Positions 8,916 to 16,761 of a stretch of 64,000 nucleotides of DNA are shown here, one piece after another. The translations under genes and the position numbers were made by a program. The DNA is taken from contig NZ_SCVC01000011.1 of the NCBI RefSeq assembly GCF_004297405.1, forward strand, positions 310,001-374,000, in the 5' to 3' direction. Below the pieces are notes generated by a model, which searched no databases, was not told where the DNA came from, and was given only the letters and a program-made list of their open reading frames with translations. Every line of letters starts with the position of its first letter. Position 1 is the stretch's first letter. The stretch is from Reyranella sp. Lineage in GTDB: Bacteria; Pseudomonadota; Alphaproteobacteria; Reyranellales; Reyranellaceae.

Positions 8916-9632
8916 ATGATCACTTCCCTTGTGAAACGGCTGATGGTGCTGACGCCCTATCGGATATCGCGTCGGCGCGAGAACCGCTTCGACGCGACCC
9001 ATAGCTGTCTCCCGCATTTGCGGGAGTTGGGCTACGTGCCACACCTGATCATCGACGGCGGCGCCCACCTCGGTGCCTTTGCCGAGGCGGCACATGCCGC
9101 CTTTCCCGAAGCTGAAATCCACCTCATCGAGCCGCAGCCGGCTTGTCAGGCACCGCTCGAAACGCTGACACGCCAGCGAGGCTGGGTGTTCCATGCCTGT
9201 GCGTTGAGCGATCACACGGGCACGGTTCGCATGGCTTGCGATGTGAAGCCCAGTACTGGAGCCTATGTCGCGACCACCGGAGAAGCGACGGTAGATGTGC
9301 CGGCAGCCACGATCGATTCGCTGTTCGGCGCGCGCCTCACCTTCGAGCATCATGCCCTGCTCAAGCTCGACCTGCAGGGGCACGAGTTGCGGGCATTGCG
9401 CGGTGCTGAGGCCTCGCTGCCGAAGATCGACGTCGCGCTGGTCGAAGTCTCCTTCTTTCAGCAGGGAGCGCCGACCATCCCGGAAATCGTCAGTTTCTTC
9501 GACGAAAAGGGCTTCGACCTTTTTGACATCGTCGGATTGGCAGGGCGTACGCGCGATGGCCGTTTGCGGCAGGGCGATTTCGTCTTCGTACGGCGTGGCA
9601 GCCTGCTGTCGGCCGACAACTCTTGGGTCTAA
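8916..9632 (+). CDS. FkbM-family SAM-dependent methyltransferase
   Basis: 238 residues, ATG 8916 with only a weak CGAG ribosome-binding site. LIIDGGAHLGAF is motif I of the Rossmann-like methyltransferase fold and HLIEPQP is the acidic motif that binds the SAM ribose. The segment HALLKLDLQGHELRALRGA is the FkbM signature (KxDxQGxE). FkbM proteins methylate hydroxyls of polyketides, sugars or glycolipids, and their substrates are seldom predictable. It lies between a CoA-transferase and acyl-CoA dehydrogenases, with a 208-bp gap after it, so a link to the catabolic cluster is not certain. Confidence 0.85.
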   Translation: MITSLVKRLMVLTPYRISRRRENRFDATHSCLPHLRELGYVPHLIIDGGAHLGAFAEAAHAAFPEAEIHLIEPQPACQAPLETLTRQRGWVFHACALSDHTGTVRMACDVKPSTGAYVATTGEATVDVPAATIDSLFGARLTFEHHALLKLDLQGHELRALRGAEASLPKIDVALVEVSFFQQGAPTIPEIVSFFDEKGFDLFDIVGLAGRTRDGRLRQGDFVFVRRGSLLSADNSWV

Positions 9633-9840
9633 GGCGACCTTTGTGTCAGGCACAGCGCAAGAAATGGGGCCGGCAGGCTTTGAGCGCGGAGATCTTCCCA
9701 CGTCGTTGACGCGCGAAAAATCCACGTAAAGGCGTTCCGCTTCGCGGCGGATTCAGCCGCTATCCGGTTGCGTTTTACTTGTCCGGACGGGGCTCGTCGC
9801 TAAACTCCGGCCAAATCAAATTCCGCCCCGGGAGGGCCAG
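9633..9840. promoter_or_regulatory. Gap that must carry the promoter of the acyl-CoA dehydrogenase operon
   Basis: 208 bp without a plausible gene. It ends in a strong ribosome-binding site, GGGAGGG, just before ATG 9841. Short GC-rich inverted repeats occur around 9730-9765 (TCCGC with GCGGA; GCGGC with GCCGC), but no T-tract follows and no convincing -35/-10 pair was found by eye. It separates the FkbM gene from the dehydrogenase operon. Confidence 0.35.
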
Positions 9841-11037
9841 ATGGACCTCGCTTTTACGCCTGAAGAACAGAAATTTGCCGACGAAGTTCGTGCCTTTGTT
9901 CGAGCCAACCTGCCGGCCGATGTGCGCGACAAGGTGAAGAACGGCAAGCACCTGATCCGCGACGACTACATGCGCTGGCAACAGGCGCTCGGGAAGAAGG
10001 GCTGGCTGGTCTATACGTGGCCGAAGAAGCATGGTGGCCCCGGCTTCACACCGGCGCAGCGTTATATTTTCGAGAACATCTGCGCCGAGGAATACGCGCC
10101 AGGCATCATCCCGTTCGGCACCAAGATGGTCGGGCCGGTGATCTACACCTTCGGCAGCGAGGAGCAGAAGTCGAAGTACCTGCCGGCGATCCGCGAAAGC
10201 ACCGTGTGGTGGTGTCAGGGCTACTCCGAGCCGGGCTCGGGCTCCGACCTCGCGAGCCTGCGCACCAAGGCGGAGAAGAACGGCGACCACTATATCGTGA
10301 ACGGGTCCAAGACCTGGAACACGATGGGCCATTGGGCCGACTGGATCTTCTGTCTCGTCCGCACCGATCCCAAGTCCAAGCCACAGGAGGGCATCTCCTT
10401 CCTGCTGATCGACATGAAGACGCCGGGCATCACCGTGAAGCCCATCATCATGGCCGACGGCGGCCACGAGGTGAACGAGGTCTTCTTCGACAATGTGAAG
10501 GTTCCGGTCGAGAACCTCGTGGGCAAGGAGAACGAGGGCTGGACCTGCGCCAAGTTCCTGCTGGCCAACGAGCGGCTGGGCATTGCGGCCGTGCCGCAGT
10601 CCAAGCGCGGAGTCGAGGCGCTGAAGGACATCGCCCGTGCAGAGCAGGAAGACGGCAAGCCGCTGATCGAGAACCAGAGCTTTGCCGAGAAGATCGCCGA
10701 TCTTGAGATTCAGGTGACGGCACTGGAGTTCACCGAACTGCGTGTGCTGTCGCAGATGGCGCACGGCGGCCAGCCGGGCCCCGAGGTCTCGGGCCTCAAG
10801 ATCCGCGGTTCGGAGATCCAGCAGCGCATCACCGAACTCACCATGGAAGCGGTCGGCGAGTATGCCGCGCCCTACCTGCCCGGCTTGTTGTGGCAGGGCA
10901 CGAACGAGGAGCCGGTCGGGCCGAGCTACGCCCATCTCGCGGCGCCGCGCTACTTCAACACGCGCAAGACCACGATCTACGGTGGCAGTAACGAAATCCA
11001 GAAGGGGATCATCAGCAAAATGGTATTGGGGCTGTAA
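9841..11037 (+). CDS. Acyl-CoA dehydrogenase, PimC-like large-subunit type (copy 1)
   Basis: 398 residues with a strong SD (GGGAGGG). All acyl-CoA dehydrogenase landmarks are present: CQGYSEPGSGSDL and the FAD-binding GDHYIVNGSKTW, then GWTCAKFLLANERLG and the C-terminal IYGGSNEIQKGI. The Glu that is catalytic in medium-chain enzymes (YEGT) is Gly here (YGGS), but Glu244 in NERLG sits where isovaleryl-CoA dehydrogenase carries its base. The length and sequence fit the large subunit of PimC/PimD-like heteromeric enzymes. The stop overlaps the next start by one base (TAATG). It is a tandem duplicate of the next gene. Confidence 0.9.
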   Translation: MDLAFTPEEQKFADEVRAFVRANLPADVRDKVKNGKHLIRDDYMRWQQALGKKGWLVYTWPKKHGGPGFTPAQRYIFENICAEEYAPGIIPFGTKMVGPVIYTFGSEEQKSKYLPAIRESTVWWCQGYSEPGSGSDLASLRTKAEKNGDHYIVNGSKTWNTMGHWADWIFCLVRTDPKSKPQEGISFLLIDMKTPGITVKPIIMADGGHEVNEVFFDNVKVPVENLVGKENEGWTCAKFLLANERLGIAAVPQSKRGVEALKDIARAEQEDGKPLIENQSFAEKIADLEIQVTALEFTELRVLSQMAHGGQPGPEVSGLKIRGSEIQQRITELTMEAVGEYAAPYLPGLLWQGTNEEPVGPSYAHLAAPRYFNTRKTTIYGGSNEIQKGIISKMVLGL

Positions 11038-12233
11038 TGGATCTGGCACTCAAAGCCGAGCACAAGGCGTTCGCCGACGAAGTCCGCGCCTTTGCCCGCG
11101 AGAACCTCTCCCCCGCGACGCGTGAAAAGACCTTCTCCGGCAAGCACTACGATCGCGACGATCATATGGTCTGGCAGCAGGCGCTGGGGAAGAAGGGCTG
11201 GCTCGCCTACACCTGGCCGAAGAAGTACGGCGGCCCGGGCTGGGACGTGACACAACGCTTCCTGTTCGAGAACGTGCTAGCCGAGGAGGGCGCGCCGCGC
11301 ATCCTGCCGTTCGGACCAAAGATGGTCGGCCCGGTGATCTACACCTTCGGTACGGACGAGCAGAAGGAACGCTTCCTGCCGGGCATCCGTTCTTCCGAAG
11401 TGTCGTGGTGCCAGGGCTATTCCGAGCCGGGCGCCGGTTCGGACCTCGCCAACCTGCGCACCCGTGCGGTGCGTGAGGGCGACCACTACATCGTGAATGG
11501 TCAGAAGACCTGGACCTCGTTCGCGCATTGGGGGGACTGGATCTTCTGTCTCGTCCGCACGAACACCGAGGTGAAAGCGCAGGAGGGTATCTCCTTCCTG
11601 CTGATCGACATGAAGACGCCGGGCGTCACCGTGCGGCCGATCATCATGACCGACGGCGCCCATCACGTGAACGATGTGTTCCTCGACAACGTGAAGGTTC
11701 CCGTCGAGAACCTGATCGGCAAGGAGAACGAGGGCTGGACCTGCGCCAAGTTCCTGCTGGCCAACGAGCGGCTCGGCATCGCCGAGGTGCCGGCCTCCAA
11801 GCGTGGTGTCTCGGTGCTGCGTCAGATCGCTCGCAGTGAGCCGCAGAACGGCAGCACCCTGGCCGACGATCCGGCGTTTACGGCACAGATTGCCGACATC
11901 GACCTGCAGGTGCAGGCGCTGGAGATGAGCGAACTGCGCGTGCTCTCGACCATGGCCCAGGGTGGTGCGCCCGGTCCGGAGGTCTCGACGCTCAAGGTTC
12001 GCGGTTCGGAAATCCAGCAGCGCATCGCCGAGCTCACGATGGAAGCGGTGGGTGAATATGCCCAGCCCTACCAGCCCGGCATGTTGTTTCAGGATACGAA
12101 CGAAACGCCGATCGGCCCTGATCACGCGCCGCCCGCGGCTCCGCGCTATTTCAACATGCGCAAGACCAGCATCTACGGCGGCAGCACAGAGATTCAGAAG
12201 AATATCGTGTCGAAGATGGTGCTCGGGCTATAA
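11037..12233 (+). CDS. Acyl-CoA dehydrogenase, PimC-like large-subunit type (copy 2)
   Basis: 398 residues, exactly the length of copy 1 and colinear with it without visible indels. Long stretches are identical in protein and DNA, for example from the GKENEGW segment through NERLG. The central Glu of NERLG and the YGGS C-terminal segment are both kept. The start is inside the stop of copy 1, which ensures coupled translation. Possible roles are a heteromer of copies 1 and 2, or two enzymes of different chain-length preference sharing the small subunit encoded 29 bp downstream. The divergence lies mostly in the first 90 residues and around residues 270-290. Confidence 0.9.
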   Translation: MDLALKAEHKAFADEVRAFARENLSPATREKTFSGKHYDRDDHMVWQQALGKKGWLAYTWPKKYGGPGWDVTQRFLFENVLAEEGAPRILPFGPKMVGPVIYTFGTDEQKERFLPGIRSSEVSWCQGYSEPGAGSDLANLRTRAVREGDHYIVNGQKTWTSFAHWGDWIFCLVRTNTEVKAQEGISFLLIDMKTPGVTVRPIIMTDGAHHVNDVFLDNVKVPVENLIGKENEGWTCAKFLLANERLGIAEVPASKRGVSVLRQIARSEPQNGSTLADDPAFTAQIADIDLQVQALEMSELRVLSTMAQGGAPGPEVSTLKVRGSEIQQRIAELTMEAVGEYAQPYQPGMLFQDTNETPIGPDHAPPAAPRYFNMRKTSIYGGSTEIQKNIVSKMVLGL

Positions 12234-12262
12234 GTCCAGCGAAGAATTCCGGAGGAGAAACA

Positions 12263-13405
12263 ATGGATCTGTCCCTTTCCGACGAACAGAAGCAGTTGAA
12301 GGATGCCGCGGAGCGCTTCGTTCGTGACAAGTACACGTTCGAGAATCGGCGCAAGATCGCTGCCACCGAGCGCGGCTGGCTGCCGGAGAACTGGTCCCAG
12401 TTCGCCGAACTGGGCTGGCTCGGCATGTCGTTCTCGGAAGAGGATGGCGGCTACGGCGGCGGTCCGATCGAGACCATGATCGTCATGGAAGAGTTCGGAA
12501 AAGGTCTGGTGCTCGAGCCGTTCCTGCCGACGGTGGTCCTGGGCGGCGGCATGATCGCCAGCGCCGGTACGAAGGCCCAGAAGGAAGCGCTGCTGGCGCC
12601 GATGATCGAGGGCAAGAAGCAGTTTGCCTTCGCCTGGTTGGAGCGCCAGTCGCGCTACAATCTGGCCGACGTGTCGCTGAAGGCAACCAAGGAAGGCGCC
12701 GGCTGGTCGCTCTCCGGCCATAAGGGCGTCGTCTACAACGCGCCGTCCGCCGACCATATCATCGTGCTCGCCCGTACCGCTGGCTCGGCGCGTGAGCCGA
12801 AGGGCCTGACGCTCTTCATCGTCGACGCCAAGGCCAAGGGCATCAGCCGTCGCGACTATCCCACCCAGGATGCGCTGCGCGCCTCGGAGCTCACCTTCGA
12901 CAAGGTCTCGGTCGGCGCCGACGCTGTGCTGGGCAAGGTCGATGAGGCGTTCCCGGTCGTCGAAGGCGCGGTCGATCGTGCCATCGTGGCGCTCTGCGCC
13001 GAGGCCACCGGCTGCATGGACGCCATCAACGCGGCCACGCTGGAGTACATCAAGACCCGCAAACAGTTCGGCGTGCCGATCGGCAAGTTCCAGGTGCTGC
13101 AGCACCGCATGGTCGATTGCTTCACCAACGCCCAGGAAGCGCGCTCGATGACGCTGATGGCGTCGCTGAAGATCGACGACAAGGATGCGACGGTCCGCGC
13201 CAAGGCGGCTTCCGGCGCCAAGGTGCAGATCGGCAAGTCGGGCAAGTTCTGCGGCCAGAGCGCGGTGCAGATGCACGGCGGTATGGGCGTCACCGACGAA
13301 CTCTCGGTCAGCCACTACTTCAAGCGGCTGACGATGATCGACCTGATGTTCGGCAACCAACAGCATCACCTGACCCGCTACAGCAACCTCGCCATGGCGG
13401 CGTGA
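12263..13405 (+). CDS. Acyl-CoA dehydrogenase, PimD-like small-subunit type
   Basis: 380 residues, ATG 12263 with a strong SD (GGAGGAG) 8 bp upstream. MDLSLSDEQKQLKDAAERFV is the usual dehydrogenase N-terminus, and the C-terminal HGGMGVTDELSVSHYFKRL replaces the YEGT-type segment, as in PimD-like small subunits. It is much more divergent than the two preceding copies. The FAD-contacting middle (LAWLERQ...SLKATKEGAGWSLSGHKG) is degenerate relative to the large subunits. The three genes form an operon and probably one or two alpha2beta2-type flavoenzymes that desaturate a bulky or dicarboxylic acyl-CoA; the substrate is inference. Confidence 0.88.
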   Translation: MDLSLSDEQKQLKDAAERFVRDKYTFENRRKIAATERGWLPENWSQFAELGWLGMSFSEEDGGYGGGPIETMIVMEEFGKGLVLEPFLPTVVLGGGMIASAGTKAQKEALLAPMIEGKKQFAFAWLERQSRYNLADVSLKATKEGAGWSLSGHKGVVYNAPSADHIIVLARTAGSAREPKGLTLFIVDAKAKGISRRDYPTQDALRASELTFDKVSVGADAVLGKVDEAFPVVEGAVDRAIVALCAEATGCMDAINAATLEYIKTRKQFGVPIGKFQVLQHRMVDCFTNAQEARSMTLMASLKIDDKDATVRAKAASGAKVQIGKSGKFCGQSAVQMHGGMGVTDELSVSHYFKRLTMIDLMFGNQQHHLTRYSNLAMAA

Positions 13406-13457
13406 TCAAAGACTGCGCCGGAGGCGTGCCAGAAGGCTGGCGCGCCTCCAGCAATCC

Positions 13458-14417
13458 ATGAGTGCCATCGTTGACATCATCGTGCCGGTCTTCGGCATGG
13501 TGCTGGTTGGCTGGCTGATCGGCCGCAGCAAGCTCCTGAGCGCCGAGGGTCTGCGCGGGTTCACCGCCGTCACCTTCTATGCGCTGTTCCCAGCGCTGCT
13601 TTTCCGGTCGATGGCCAAGGTGCGGATCGAGGCACTCGAGCCTGCCATCCTGGCCGCCTTCTTCGGTGGCGTGCTTCTGCTCTATGCGGCGATGCTGTTG
13701 CTCGGCCGGCTGCAGGGGCTGAGCCTCGGTGATCGCGCCATGTTTGCCCTCTCGGGCACCTTCTCGAATGGCGTGGGGATCGGCATCCCCTTCATCACCT
13801 ACGCCTTCGGCGAGACGGGGCTGGTGCCTCTGCTGATGATCATCAGCGTGCACTCGTTGATCCTGCTCACTTTCTCCTGTTTCCTCATGGAAATGGATGG
13901 GCGTCCAGGTGAGTCGCGTGGGCGCCTGGCGGCGCGGCTTGGTCGGGCGGCCTTCTCCATGCTCAAGCATCCGGTTGTCCCGGTGATCTTTGCGGGCCTG
14001 CTGTGGGGTGAGATCACGACCCACACGGGCCTCGCCACGCCCGCGGTTATCGATCGTATCCTGGCAGCCCTCGCCGCAGCGGCGCCGCCCTGTGGCCTCA
14101 TCATGGTCGGCGCGTCGCTCGCGCATGTCGGGCTGAAGGGCCATTGGCAGCCGGCGGCGGTGGCGGCGGCCTTGAAGCTCGCCGTATTACCGGTGCTGGT
14201 CTGGTTGATCGGGCGCTACGTCTTCCCGCTCGATCCGCTCTGGCTGATGGTGGCGACTCTGAATGCGGCGCTGCCGGCTGGCGCCAACGTCTATCTGATT
14301 GCCCAGATGTACAATGTCGGCGTTGGCCGGGCGACCAACGCCGTCGTGATTTCCACGGCAGCCAGCGTCTTCACACTCTCGATTGCATTGCTGCTGCTCG
14401 GGGTGCAGGCGCGCTAG
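13458..14417 (+). CDS. AEC-family (auxin efflux carrier type) transporter
   Basis: 319 residues, ATG 13458, about ten hydrophobic segments in the two-bundle pattern of AEC permeases. IIVPVFGMVLVGWLIGRSKLL is the typical first segment, and GTFSNGVGIGIPF resembles the conserved Gly/Asn turn of the first bundle; NAALPAGANVYLIAQMY is the second-bundle counterpart. AEC members export or import carboxylates such as malonate, malate or auxin-like acids. It follows the dehydrogenase operon by 52 bp with no terminator between, so it may be co-transcribed and move a related acid. Its ribosome-binding site is weak. It converges with the DUF992 gene. Confidence 0.85.
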   Translation: MSAIVDIIVPVFGMVLVGWLIGRSKLLSAEGLRGFTAVTFYALFPALLFRSMAKVRIEALEPAILAAFFGGVLLLYAAMLLLGRLQGLSLGDRAMFALSGTFSNGVGIGIPFITYAFGETGLVPLLMIISVHSLILLTFSCFLMEMDGRPGESRGRLAARLGRAAFSMLKHPVVPVIFAGLLWGEITTHTGLATPAVIDRILAALAAAAPPCGLIMVGASLAHVGLKGHWQPAAVAAALKLAVLPVLVWLIGRYVFPLDPLWLMVATLNAALPAGANVYLIAQMYNVGVGRATNAVVISTAASVFTLSIALLLLGVQAR

Positions 14418-14430
14418 GGAGGCGGCTGCC

Positions 14431-14937
14431 TTATGGCTTGAGCTTGATCGACATCTCGGCGATGCCGGTGGCGAGGTTGTAGCCCGCGTCCTTCACGATG
14501 CCCGAGGCGACCATGCCGATCTCTGCATTGGGACCACCATAGATCCAGTTGCCGCCGGCCTGGCCGCCGGCTGCGACGGTGCTCTGCTCGCCGACATAGG
14601 TGCCGCTCAACTGGTTCGGCTTCCGGTCCGATCCCAGCGAGTAGACGCGCCAGACCGTGTGCACGGCCTTGGTGTAGCCGATGTCGACGCCGACCTTGTT
14701 GATGGTGCCAGTGTATTCGGCCGAGTGGCCATCCCTGCCGAGGAAGACGCAATCCATGTTCTTGCTTGAGCCCAGGACGTATCCTGTGCCGCCAGCGATG
14801 TTGCAGCTCAGCGCGCCGATATAGATTCGCGAGTTGCTATTGGTGGTGTTGAGTTGTTGTGGGGTCGACTGCTGCATGCACGCGCCGGCAGTAAAAGCGA
14901 GAGTTACCGCCGTGGCGGCCGTTACAAGTCTGTTCAT
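14431..14937 (-). CDS. DUF992-domain exported protein
   Basis: 168 residues with an N-terminal export signal ending near ACMQQ; the AGAC just before could be a weak lipobox, so a lipoprotein is possible. The mature part shows the DUF992 pattern: GALSCNIAGGTGY, a second Cys in NMDCVF, then YTGTINKVGVDIGYT and WRVYSLG, with a final hydrophobic strand. The two Cys probably form a disulfide. DUF992 proteins are common in alphaproteobacterial periplasms and have no assigned function. The SD sequence TAAGGAG lies inside a small inverted repeat (see separate entry). It is followed on the same strand, upstream, by the MipA/OmpV gene. Confidence 0.85.
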   Translation of the reverse strand: MNRLVTAATAVTLAFTAGACMQQSTPQQLNTTNSNSRIYIGALSCNIAGGTGYVLGSSKNMDCVFLGRDGHSAEYTGTINKVGVDIGYTKAVHTVWRVYSLGSDRKPNQLSGTYVGEQSTVAAGGQAGGNWIYGGPNAEIGMVASGIVKDAGYNLATGIAEMSIKLKP

Positions 14938-14941
14938 GAGT

Positions 14942-14956
14942 TCTCCTTAACGGAGA
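14942..14956 (-). promoter_or_regulatory. Inverted repeat covering the DUF992 ribosome-binding site
   Basis: On the minus strand TCTCC-gttaa-GGAGA is a perfect 5-bp inverted repeat with a 5-base loop. Its right arm is the SD sequence of the DUF992 gene, whose ATG begins 5 bases further on. A hairpin here would hide the SD, so it could tune translation. Stem length is short, and chance occurrence is quite possible. Confidence 0.3.
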
Positions 14957-15029
14957 GACTATGACATGAAACGCCGTTGCAATGCTGCTCGCATCGGCAT
15001 CATACGATGGGGATATGCAACCGGAATTC

Positions 15030-15911
15030 TTAGAACTTGTAGGAAAGTCCCAAGAGACCGAAGGGTTGTGTTGGCGTCTCCACGATCGGGCTGGCCGCGG
15101 CATTGCCCAGCAGTTGGGAAAAGCCGACGGTCGCGTTAACGTTCCAGGCGCTGGATAGAGCAAAGACGCCGGACAGGCTGGCGGAGATGCTGCGAAAACC
15201 GGCGCCGGGCTGATAGATCGCATAGTTGGTGTTACTGGCTTGCAACGGGTCGACACCGAACCATTGCTGCATGTTGTTGTTGTCGGCCCAAGTCGTCCCG
15301 ACCAGGCCAATCACCATGACGCGCGATGTCAGACGGCGGCGGTAGCTCGCCTCGAATGTCACCGTCGTGCCGTTCTGATTGCCGAAGGCGCGGTCGCCTT
15401 GCAGGGAAAAACCCAGGCCACCGAAATCGGCCCGCAAGAACAGGCTGCCGCGCACGGCAGGGTTGATATCGCCCAGGCCGTTCAAACGCGGCGCCCAGTT
15501 CTGCCAGCGACCAACGGCATAGCCCACGGCGCCACCGAAGGAGAGGGGACCTCCACGCCACAGGACGAGGCCAAGACCGTCGCGACCGTTGATATAGATC
15601 GTGTCGAGCATTGGCAGGCCGGCACGATAGGAGATGTCAGGCAAGGGAGCGGGAATGATTACGAACGACTGGCTGCCGGGATAGACCGGAGCGACGAGGC
15701 CGCCGGCGCCCAGGCGCACCGACCAGCGGCCGGACGCGAGGGTCGTTCGTGAAGGTGCTGTGAGTTCCATGTCCGCCGCCTGACCATGGGCCCGGCCTGT
15801 AATCAGAAGATTGATCGCGAGCAGAGCGGTCAGATAGACGGCCAGTGTAATAACGACCTGGCCGATCGTCCGTGGCCAGTGCGTGGCCCGGCGACTGTCA
15901 TTCGACACCAT
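15030..15911 (-). CDS. MipA/OmpV-family outer-membrane protein
   Basis: 293 residues from ATG 15911 with GAGGAC upstream; the open frame beyond 15911 is non-coding. An N-terminal basic segment and one hydrophobic helix (VVITLAVYLTALLAINLLI) precede a likely cleavage near RAHGQA. The mature part begins WSVRLGAGGLVAPVYPGSQSF, the MipA/OmpV signature, has alternating beta strands throughout and ends in LLGLSYKF, a terminal Phe typical of beta-barrel insertion. MipA proteins scaffold murein enzymes or respond to envelope stress. It is divergent from an OmpR-type two-component pair 178 bp away, which is a likely regulator. Confidence 0.85.
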   Translation of the reverse strand: MVSNDSRRATHWPRTIGQVVITLAVYLTALLAINLLITGRAHGQAADMELTAPSRTTLASGRWSVRLGAGGLVAPVYPGSQSFVIIPAPLPDISYRAGLPMLDTIYINGRDGLGLVLWRGGPLSFGGAVGYAVGRWQNWAPRLNGLGDINPAVRGSLFLRADFGGLGFSLQGDRAFGNQNGTTVTFEASYRRRLTSRVMVIGLVGTTWADNNNMQQWFGVDPLQASNTNYAIYQPGAGFRSISASLSGVFALSSAWNVNATVGFSQLLGNAAASPIVETPTQPFGLLGLSYKF

Positions 15912-16089
15912 GTACTTTGTCCTCTGAGCAATGACTCTCCGGGCAGGCCCGGCGCTCAGACTGACTAGAGGCGCTACATTGCCAGAAGCTGGTATCGGCC
16001 CAGTAGACGCTGCAATCTTTTGTCGGCGCATGTCAGGTTGTGGCAATGCAGCCGTGAGAGCATCGCAGCGGAGCGAATAGTAGAGCCGG

Positions 16090-16761
16090 ATGCGCATTCT
16101 TTTGGTGGAAGACGAGATAGAGATGGCGGCGGCGCTGCGCGCCGCGCTGGCCCGTCGTGGCTTCGTTGTCGACAGGGTGCGGACTCTCGAGGATGCACAC
16201 ATCGCGCTGAAGGAAGCGGGTGTGCGTGCAGTGCTGTTGGACAGACGATTGCCCGACGGTGATGGGCTCAGTCTCCTGCCGGTGTTGCGGGCAATGGCCG
16301 ATCCGCCACCTGTGATCGTGTTGACGGCACTCGGGCAGACCATGGAGCGCGTCGAAGGGCTCGATGCTGGCGCCGACGACTATCTCGTGAAGCCGTTCGA
16401 GTTGGATGAGCTGCTGGCCCGGTTGCGGGCCGTCACCCGGCGTCGTGCCGGTGCTGCGGTCGAGCCTCTGACGCTGGGGGCGCTCAGCTTCGACATGGTG
16501 CATCGCGAGGCACAGGTAAGTGGCCAGCCTTTGCAGTTGCCGCGGCGGGAGATCGCGTTGCTCGATGTCCTGTTGCGCCGAGCCGGCCGTGTGGTCCTGC
16601 GCGAGACGATCGAGGCGGCGCTTTTCGGCTTCGACGATGCACCGGCGTCGAACACGCTCGATTCGCATGTGTCGCGCTTGCGGCGCCGGTTGTCGGATGC
16701 GGGCGCCGGTGTCGCTATCCATGCGCTGCGTGGCGTCGGCTACATGGCGAAGGCGGAGTAG
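16090..16761 (+). CDS. OmpR/PhoB-family response regulator
   Basis: 223 residues, ATG 16090. The receiver domain has the acidic pair in LLVEDEIEM, phospho-acceptor Asp51 in LLDRRLPDG and the conserved Lys in DYLVKPFELDEL. The C-terminal winged helix (residues about 125-220) includes LPRREIALLDVLLRRAGRVV and NTLDSHVSRLRRRL, typical DNA-recognition elements. Its stop TAG is immediately followed by the ATG of the kinase gene, so the pair is one operon. The adjacent divergent mipA-like gene is the obvious candidate target. The signal is unknown. Confidence 0.93.
   Translation: MRILLVEDEIEMAAALRAALARRGFVVDRVRTLEDAHIALKEAGVRAVLLDRRLPDGDGLSLLPVLRAMADPPPVIVLTALGQTMERVEGLDAGADDYLVKPFELDELLARLRAVTRRRAGAAVEPLTLGALSFDMVHREAQVSGQPLQLPRREIALLDVLLRRAGRVVLRETIEAALFGFDDAPASNTLDSHVSRLRRRLSDAGAGVAIHALRGVGYMAKAE

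Noticed and set aside
9775..11049. 424-residue minus-strand frame opposite the first acyl-CoA dehydrogenase
   Set aside because: Composition artefact. No conserved motif, and it spans two real coding regions.
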